Origin: Nematostella vectensis
Taxonomy: Eukaryota > Cnidaria > Anthozoa > Actiniaria > Edwardsiidae
Direction: 5' to 3'
Assembly (NCBI RefSeq): GCF_932526225.1
Contig: NC_064040.1
Location: forward strand, 3,631,681 to 3,695,680
DNA: 64,000 bases
The notes under the pieces are model-generated. The model had not been told where the DNA came from. It was given only the letters and a program-made list of their open reading frames with translations, and did no database searches. How positions within the stretch are numbered: position 1 is the stretch's first letter; each line of letters begins with the position of its first letter. The position numbers and the translations under genes were made by a program. Below are positions 57,680 through 64,000 of the stretch, piece by piece.

Positions 57680-60600
57680 ATGACGTTCTACGATAACGAA
57701 TTGAGTATTCCTGAACTGCCAAAACTCGAGCTTGCGTTGGATGACGGCCCCGACTGCTACCAGAGTTTGACATATTGGAGCACAAAAGCCTCCCAGGTAC
57801 AGCGGCCATTTATTACCCTTTATGGTAGTTAACACTGTCTCTTTGAGAGGTTAGGAGAGAAACTAAGTGTACCTGTTACTAAGCTTTTGTTATGACTGTC
57901 AGAAGACTTACCCCTGTGCACTTTTGATTCATTCCCTTATTCACATAAGGTGATCTTATCAACTACATAAATAAATAGCTGAAACACATATTGATTTGTT
58001 TCCAGTTGAACCATAAAATTATTTTTGGAAAGAGTGCAGAATAATATTTTACTCTTCCTAAGATGACCCACATTAACCTCTACACTTATTTTCCAAGACT
58101 TCTATGTGCATGTGTGTCTGTGGGTGTGTTTTTTTATTTATTAATTTAACCCCTTCAGCTAATTTTTAACCCCCAAAATTTTAGCATTTAACATAACAAA
58201 CCCATTAAGATTTTAGAGAGAAGAAATGACTAAACATTCCATCCCCCCATTCCCCCCCAACAAAGCGTTAGTCCCCCCAACAAAGCGAAAGTCCTTGAAA
58301 TTGGCTGTGTGTGAACATCTGAGAATCAAACCTATGTGTTGTGTTTGCAGATTGCACCAGCTCTCTCAGCACTTGCCAAAAGTGTAGGTTCGTATTATGA
58401 GTCTGGCATGGCACATTATCAGTCTGGCATCTCTGTCAGCTCCGCTATGGAGCAAGTCTCCAAAGAGTTCCAAGATGATCCAAAGATGAGTGAGCCTATT
58501 TCTAAGGTAGGCAGTATTCATTATTTCCATTGCAAGATTGAAGGGGCATGAGAGCTAAATAGTTGCTTAGTTATGCAGTTTGGGTTAGCTTTTGTCACAT
58601 GTATGTCTATCAGTATATAGTATAAATCCACTCACATACTATCACAAATCTAACAATTTGATTGGCTCCCTTACTCACTATCTATTGAGCCATAGATGGT
58701 GAGTAGTGAAAAAGCTGGCGTCAAAAGCGGTTATTTATTACTGAAAATTATTTCAATCGTCATTTATTTGAAGGTAGTATGTGTGTGGATTTATACTAAA
58801 ACAATTAGGCTACGTGCCTCCTTGACTATCTATTGACTCATAGAAAACTTGAACTCATAGTCTAATTGTTGAATATTTTATATGACTTATACCATTTAAG
58901 GTTTTCATTTTGGGTCAACACCTTGCATGCACTTGAAGACAATGAATATCCCATGCCTATCTTTAAGGAATACCCTGTCTATTGCCTTTCTAACAGATTT
59001 TAGGCCAAATCTTGTATCCCATGAATGCCATTCTAGTCCATCTGAGCATTTTCTTTCCTAAAGCAACTAATATCATTGGGGTTACATAATAATAATTTAG
59101 TAATTTTAAAACTAGTAGAGCCCACAATTTATGAGGGCATGAGCAATGCACTATAAAAAGAAAAGGAAAGTCAGTTAGAATGGAAAAGAAAAGAAAATTA
59201 TGGATGGAAACAGAATGTTTAATAATCAGGACTCAAAATAGAAAAAATAATAATGAAAAGTGAGGACTGGATAAGTGAAATGTAAAAGAATAATATACAT
59301 TATTAACAAATATGAAGAGTAATTCTTTTTTATATTATGATTAATTCATAATATATTTTTACAAATAGTTTTCCATTATTTTTCCCCAGTTTTCAGATGT
59401 CTTGCAAAGAATTGAATGTTATCGTGACATGCTCCTGAATCAAACCAACCTTCTTATGTTGCAACCTCTCCAAGAAGTTGCAAAAGAATATGAAAAAGTC
59501 AAGGTATCTTGATAGCTATAATGGAATAATTTCCCTAAGATTTGCATGATAATATGACCCCCTACTTGTGTTCCCATTCAATTATTTAAAAGCATTATGG
59601 AATTGATTTTCTGAACTAGAGTTATTATGACCCTAGTAAAAGGGGACCCAGACCATTGTATGTGAGAGGTGGGGAAGGGAAGATGAAAAAAGGGTACAAG
59701 AATGGGTTTTTCATCTGAAGTATGCTTCTAAAGTATGCTTTAGAAATACTCAGCAAAAGAGTTGGCCCTCCTTAAAGAATGCCCTTTCTACTACTTCAAA
59801 ATCATTTGTAGTAGTATTTACAGGGCCGTAGGCAGGGGTGGGGCACTGGGGGCATGTGCCCCCCCCCCCCAATATTCCCTTAATGTTTTTATATTGTGCC
59901 CAACCAATCTTATTTGGTTTGCTAAGGCTCTGATTTATTAAGCTCTCTCTCACCAGGACCTTCATTTACAAGTTTTGAAAGCAAGGGATGAGATGCACTT
60001 GGCCTGGGAGAAATTCTCAAGCTGCCCTAATACTGCCAATATGCAAGAGGTTATTGTTGAATGGTTGAATTGTTAAATGGTCCTAAGATTTTTAATATTT
60101 ATCTAGCACACCAATTTTTTTCATCCTATGAAATATAGAGAGTGGTGCGATAGCTCAGTGAAAAGCTTTGCTTTTTAAGCATGAGGACCAGGGTAGAACC
60201 CATGTCAGTTCAACCGACTATGCTAAATCAAGGTCACATCTCACAAAAACCTTATTTAACCAACCTGTTAACAACCAACGTTAAGGAACCACCGGAGAAG
60301 GCAGAGTCCATCTTCAGTGTGTGTACTTGGCTGCATAACCAAAAGGGGCATTAACGTACTAACACTCTCTCATCCGTGAAAACTGCGTGGCAGCACAGTG
60401 AGCCTTAACAGCAGTCTGAATAGGACCCCGTGTAATGTAAATCCAGAGTAATTCAGCCTATGGCTGCGATTCTGGATAAAGTCAGCCCCTTCCTTTCCTT
60501 TCCATACAAAGTATCTAGTTTCCCTAGTTAAGGAACTCTGCATTTTCAAAAAAAGAACTTATCTTCCAATACAAGCAAAATAAAGCACACAAAGACTATT

Positions 60601-63011
60601 GTCTTTTCCACTTGCAATTTTTATATTTTGCTCTCTGAAAGAAAACAAAAGCAAAAGAATTTGATCAAAATAAAACCAAGTGCAATAGACATCACATGTT
60701 AAAATTGTGAGCCGCAGTGCAATGCAGGAAACCCACTGGTTGCATCATTTATTTATTATTTATATTTATTCTAAATCTATTTTATGACTGACTACCTCAT
60801 ATCTTGTGAACTCTAAAAATGCCTTTGTGTAATTCCTAGATTATCAGGTAATTAATTGAAAAGTTGCTTTGTTTTACGCACTTATTTAATGTCCATTATG
60901 TGTACACCGAGTATTTTGCTGTGTTTCATATGTTTCAGCCATCCCTGCTTGACAGATGTGCCCATGCTATGTTCCAAACAAGGCAGAACTATCAGCAGCT
61001 TCTCCTCAAGTACATTGCCTCCTTGAAAGAGCTTCACACGGTCAGAAAGGTACAGTCATCAATAATAGTCATAGAGTTAAACAAAGATGGGCTGGTGTTT
61101 ACATAGATAACAGTGTTAATGCTCAAGCTGCACCTTTAATTTCAAGATAGCAGCAATGAAAAAAAGCGAAATCGCAAAATATTATAGTAAGAAACAGATG
61201 AAAATGAACTAAAATTATTTAACATACAGCTGTGAAGGTAGTTGAGAAGTTACAGTGCAAACAGCAAACTGGTTTGGTAGAAAATAGCTGAAATCAGACA
61301 AAACATATTTCCAAGTGCTAATTTTGGAATTCTCAATCTAGTTCTGACATTATTTTTTATCAGGGTCATTGACATTGTTGCTTCATTGCTCCCTAATCTC
61401 TCTTATGTCCACCAAACCTCCCTCTTTCCAGGTCACCTTGTTACAGAAAGTGTTGGAGCACATGTTGGCCCAGTTTTCCTTCTTTAACTTTGGATATCAG
61501 GTTAGAGCAGAAAACACTTGAAGACCATTATGATTCTAGGTATATATTTATCATGTTGGGTTATAGTGGCACTGATCACAACCAGTCTCAACATCTCAAC
61601 AATGCTGACCTTACCGTATGCCTTGCCGAGTAAGAAATATGTTGAATTGATTTCAAAACTGTCCTATTAATGGGCTTCTGATTGTTTGGTGTATATCTGT
61701 GATTTGTAATCAAATAAATTCCACATTCTATTCCTATACAATTTCATCTTGGAAAGAACTGTATATACACTTTTTTGAAAACTTACAGTCAGAGTAAACT
61801 GTGACTGGACAATCTGCAACCAACTATAGCTTATGAGTATTTTTGACATTACTTGTAAGAATTAAGAGAAAAAAGTATTGTCCTGATATTTCTTTCAGAC
61901 TCTCAAAGATGTTGAGCCCTATATGAACGATCTGTTCCAAGAGTTGCATGAGAGACATTTGAAAGAAGAGGTAATAACTGTACATTGATTAGAGGTTATG
62001 ATTTTTATGTATTTAGAACATTTGATAGTGATACAGGGCTTCTGGAATTACGCGCTTGTGCGGAAGCGTGTAATTTGGCTTTCTCCACGTAATCCGCGTA
62101 ATCCACAAATTTCCGCGTAATCCCGCGTAATTTGGCTAAATTTTGAAAGATAAAACATTTAAGTGCACAGCTGATATGTTCTTTTAGGATTCTTACCTCT
62201 ATTTCTCGTAAAAAAGATATTCTTCGTAAGAGTGCGATATTTTGAACTGAATTTCGAAAGCAAATAAAATGACTAGGCATTCTTTGCTAAACAGCGAAGG
62301 CCCAGGACTAATAATAAAATACCTTTTTTAATTGGCCGGTGGCTAGGAGCCAATGAAAACTCGCCTAAGATATTTTCGCTAAAAAATAAACCTTTTCAAG
62401 TTATTTCGTGCTTTCCTTTGGGCGTAACAGTTGATAGTCCGTGTAATTTAGCACGTAATTCATTAAAGAATCCTGCAAAATTTTGATTTTTTAAGAAAAA
62501 TGCATGTCAAAATCGCACGTAATTTAGCACATAATGATTGATTCCCCGCGTAATTTAGCGCGTAATTTAGCAAAGAATCCCGCGTAATTTTGAGCTTTTC
62601 TCCGCGTAATTCCAGAAGCCCTGATAAGAGGTTATGTTCTTACAGGCTGGTTGGTATTGTCAGGCCCAGGGGGATGGGGGGATATTTTTTGTTTTTAAGC
62701 ATTAGCAAAGACTTCAAAAAGTACTTCTCTTCCAACTGAGTATTTATGGCTCTTCAGTAATTTAAAACAGCAACTGTTCTTTTAACGGAGTGCTTGTCAA
62801 TATTTTTAAGGGGGAGGTGGTTTAAAAAAAACAGTAACTGGAAACTGCAACTTCTACTACTGTAACTAAAAAAACATTTGTACCAGACTAAGCTAGATCT
62901 ATCTTTTTCCAAGAAATCATTAAAAGACGATGAGCGTACACAGGAAGAAGTTAATCAAAAGATCCTGCTGCAACACCAAAGAGATGCTCAGGCATTTGGG
63001 GAGCCCCCAAA
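57680..63011 (+). CDS. BAR-domain protein, first 8 exons (runs off the window)
   Basis: Exons: 57680-57796, 58351-58506, 59390-59503, 59957-60049, 60939-61049, 61432-61500, 61899-61970, 62887-63011. The first seven are multiples of three with phase 0 joints; the eighth ends in phase 2 at GTAAGA, so the gene continues beyond 64000. The 285 residues are almost all amphipathic helix. The segment LLLKYIASLKELHTVRKVTL, LEHMLAQFSFFNFGYQTLKDVEPYMNDL resembles the third helix of BAR domains in ACAP, GRAF and APPL proteins (FF-x2-GY). BAR dimers bend or sense membranes. If it follows these families, a PH domain should come next, then ArfGAP or RhoGAP. I cannot tell which. Confidence 0.7.
59820..59880. 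repeat. Dispersed repeat fragment with poly-C
   Basis: AGGGCCGTAGGCAGGGG ... GCATGTGCCCCCCC is related, inverted, to 24240-24330. Confidence 0.4.
60137..60505 (+). mobile_element. tRNA-derived SINE candidate
   Basis: Begins GCGATAGCTCAGTGAAAAGC (A-box-like), then a TTT anticodon-like loop and AGGGTAGAACCC (degenerate B box) about 45 bp on. An unrelated body follows, to a CT-rich tail (CCCTTCCTTTCCTTTCC) near 60505. It lies in intron 4 of the BAR gene. The cloverleaf is degraded, so it is not a working tRNA. Confidence 0.6.
62034..62623. mobile_element. hAT-like MITE, 590 bp
   Basis: Perfect inverted ends CAGGGCTTCTGGAATTACGC / GCGTAATTCCAGAAGCCCTG, with many internal CGCGTAATTTAGC motifs in both directions. 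CAGGG ends are usual in hAT elements, but no 8-bp target duplication is clear. It lies in intron 7 of the BAR gene. Confidence 0.75.
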
Positions 63012-63019
63012 GTAAGACA

Positions 63020-64000
63020 AATGCTTTCATTTATCTCTACCATTACACTACACTAATGCGAGTGTTCTCATTTACCTTATCCCTTCTCACCCACAGTAAG
63101 AAAGATGTTCTCTTTTACCTCACCCCCCACAGAAAGCCAATAATGTTCTTATTTACCTCATGCCCACAGTAAGGCAACAGTTCTCATTTACCTCCCCCAA
63201 CAGTAAGCAAACTGTTGTTATTTACCTCACCCCTCACAGTAAGCCAAATGTTCTTATTTTCCTCACTGTCACAGCATGCCAACTGTTCCAATTTACCTAA
63301 AGCCCCCTCCCACCCATACACCCACACCAAGCCAAATGTTTTAATTTACCTCCCACCCACACCAAGCCAAATGTTTTAATTTACCTCCCACCCACACCAA
63401 GCCAAATGTTTTAATTTACCTCCCACCCACACCAAGCTAAATGTTTTAATTTACCTCCCACCCACACCAAGCCAAATGTTTTAATTTACCTCCCACCCAC
63501 ACCAAGCCAAATGTTTTAATTTACCTCCCACCCACACCAAGCCAAATGTTTTATTTACCTCCCACCCACACTAAGCCAAATGTTCTTATTTACCTCAGAC
63601 CCACAGTAAGCCAAATGTTTTTATTTACCTCCCACCCAAAGTAAGCCAAATATTCTTATTTACATCCCACCCACAGTAAGCCAAATATTCTTATTTACCT
63701 CCCATCCACAGTGAAGCCAAATGTTCCAATTTACCTAAACCTCCCTCCCCCCAAACACACTAAGCCAAATGTTTTGATTTACATCACACCCACAGTATGC
63801 CCAATGTATTTATCTTCCACCCCCCCCCCATACAAGTATGCCCACCCACAGTAAGCCAAATGATTTTATTTACCTCCCACCCACAGTAAGCCAAATGATT
63901 TTATTTACCTCCCACCCACAGTAAGCAAAATGATTTTATTTACCTCCCACCCACAGTAAGCAAAATGATTTTATTTACCTCCCACCCCCAGTAAGCAAAA
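63020..64000. repeat. 35-bp minisatellite starting at the BAR exon 8 donor
   Basis: More than 25 units of about 35 bp (CAAGCCAAATGTTTTAATTT then ACCTCCCACCCACAC) run to the window edge. Many units read CACAGTAAGCCAAATG, close to the true donor AAGTAAGACAAATG, so the array seems to have grown from the exon-intron border. Confidence 0.92.

Overview
The window looks like nuclear DNA of an early-branching animal, most likely a cnidarian and perhaps a sea anemone such as Nematostella. This is inferred from intron-rich animal genes, short intergenic spaces, abundant minisatellites and MITEs, and DNA transposons of Polinton-like and TTAA-inserting types. I cannot prove the species.

Six host genes can be read with exon precision. 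(1) Minus strand, 12829 to 329: a complete 17-exon glutamate carboxypeptidase II (FOLH1/NAALAD family), with all zinc and catalytic residues present. (2) Plus strand, 13455-25892: a complete 9-exon APLF, a DNA double-strand-break repair scaffold with FHA domain, Ku-binding motif, two PAR-binding zinc fingers and acidic tail. It shares a 625-bp divergent promoter with gene 1. (3) Minus, 29518-31341: an intronless endosomal Na+/H+ exchanger (NHE6/7/9 type). (4) Minus, 33152-35260: an intronless RNF216/Triad3-type RBR ubiquitin ligase. (5) Plus, 35580-54014: an 11-exon BROX (BRO1 domain plus CAAX box), head-to-head with gene 4. (6) Plus, from 57680 and running off the right edge: a BAR-domain protein.

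Two large mobile elements sit inside introns. APLF intron 7 holds a 4.4-kb DNA transposon (19435-23839) with about 18-bp terminal inverted repeats and TTAA target duplications. It carries an apparently intact two-exon DDE-type transposase of the invertebrate 'Mutator-like' (probably Kolobok) kind, and it landed inside a 76-bp minisatellite. BROX intron 1 holds the most remarkable object: a 12.2-kb palindromic element (36018-48256). It has two collinear inverted arms of about 4.96 kb, each carrying a complete protein-primed family B DNA polymerase gene, around a 2.3-kb unique core. The core carries, in one direction, an Rpb7-like RNA polymerase subunit, an ankyrin-like repeat protein and a Cys/His zinc-binding repeat protein. 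Its ends are flanked by a CACGC(A) target duplication. No integrase, capsid or packaging gene is present. Element genes share leader modules, which looks like a private expression system.

The rest is introns and spacers filled with minisatellites (26, 31, 35, 36, 45, 63, 76 and 95-bp units), several short inverted-repeat elements and one tRNA-like SINE. Three minisatellites begin at or span a splice donor, and one of them has triplicated a PAR-binding zinc-finger exon of APLF.
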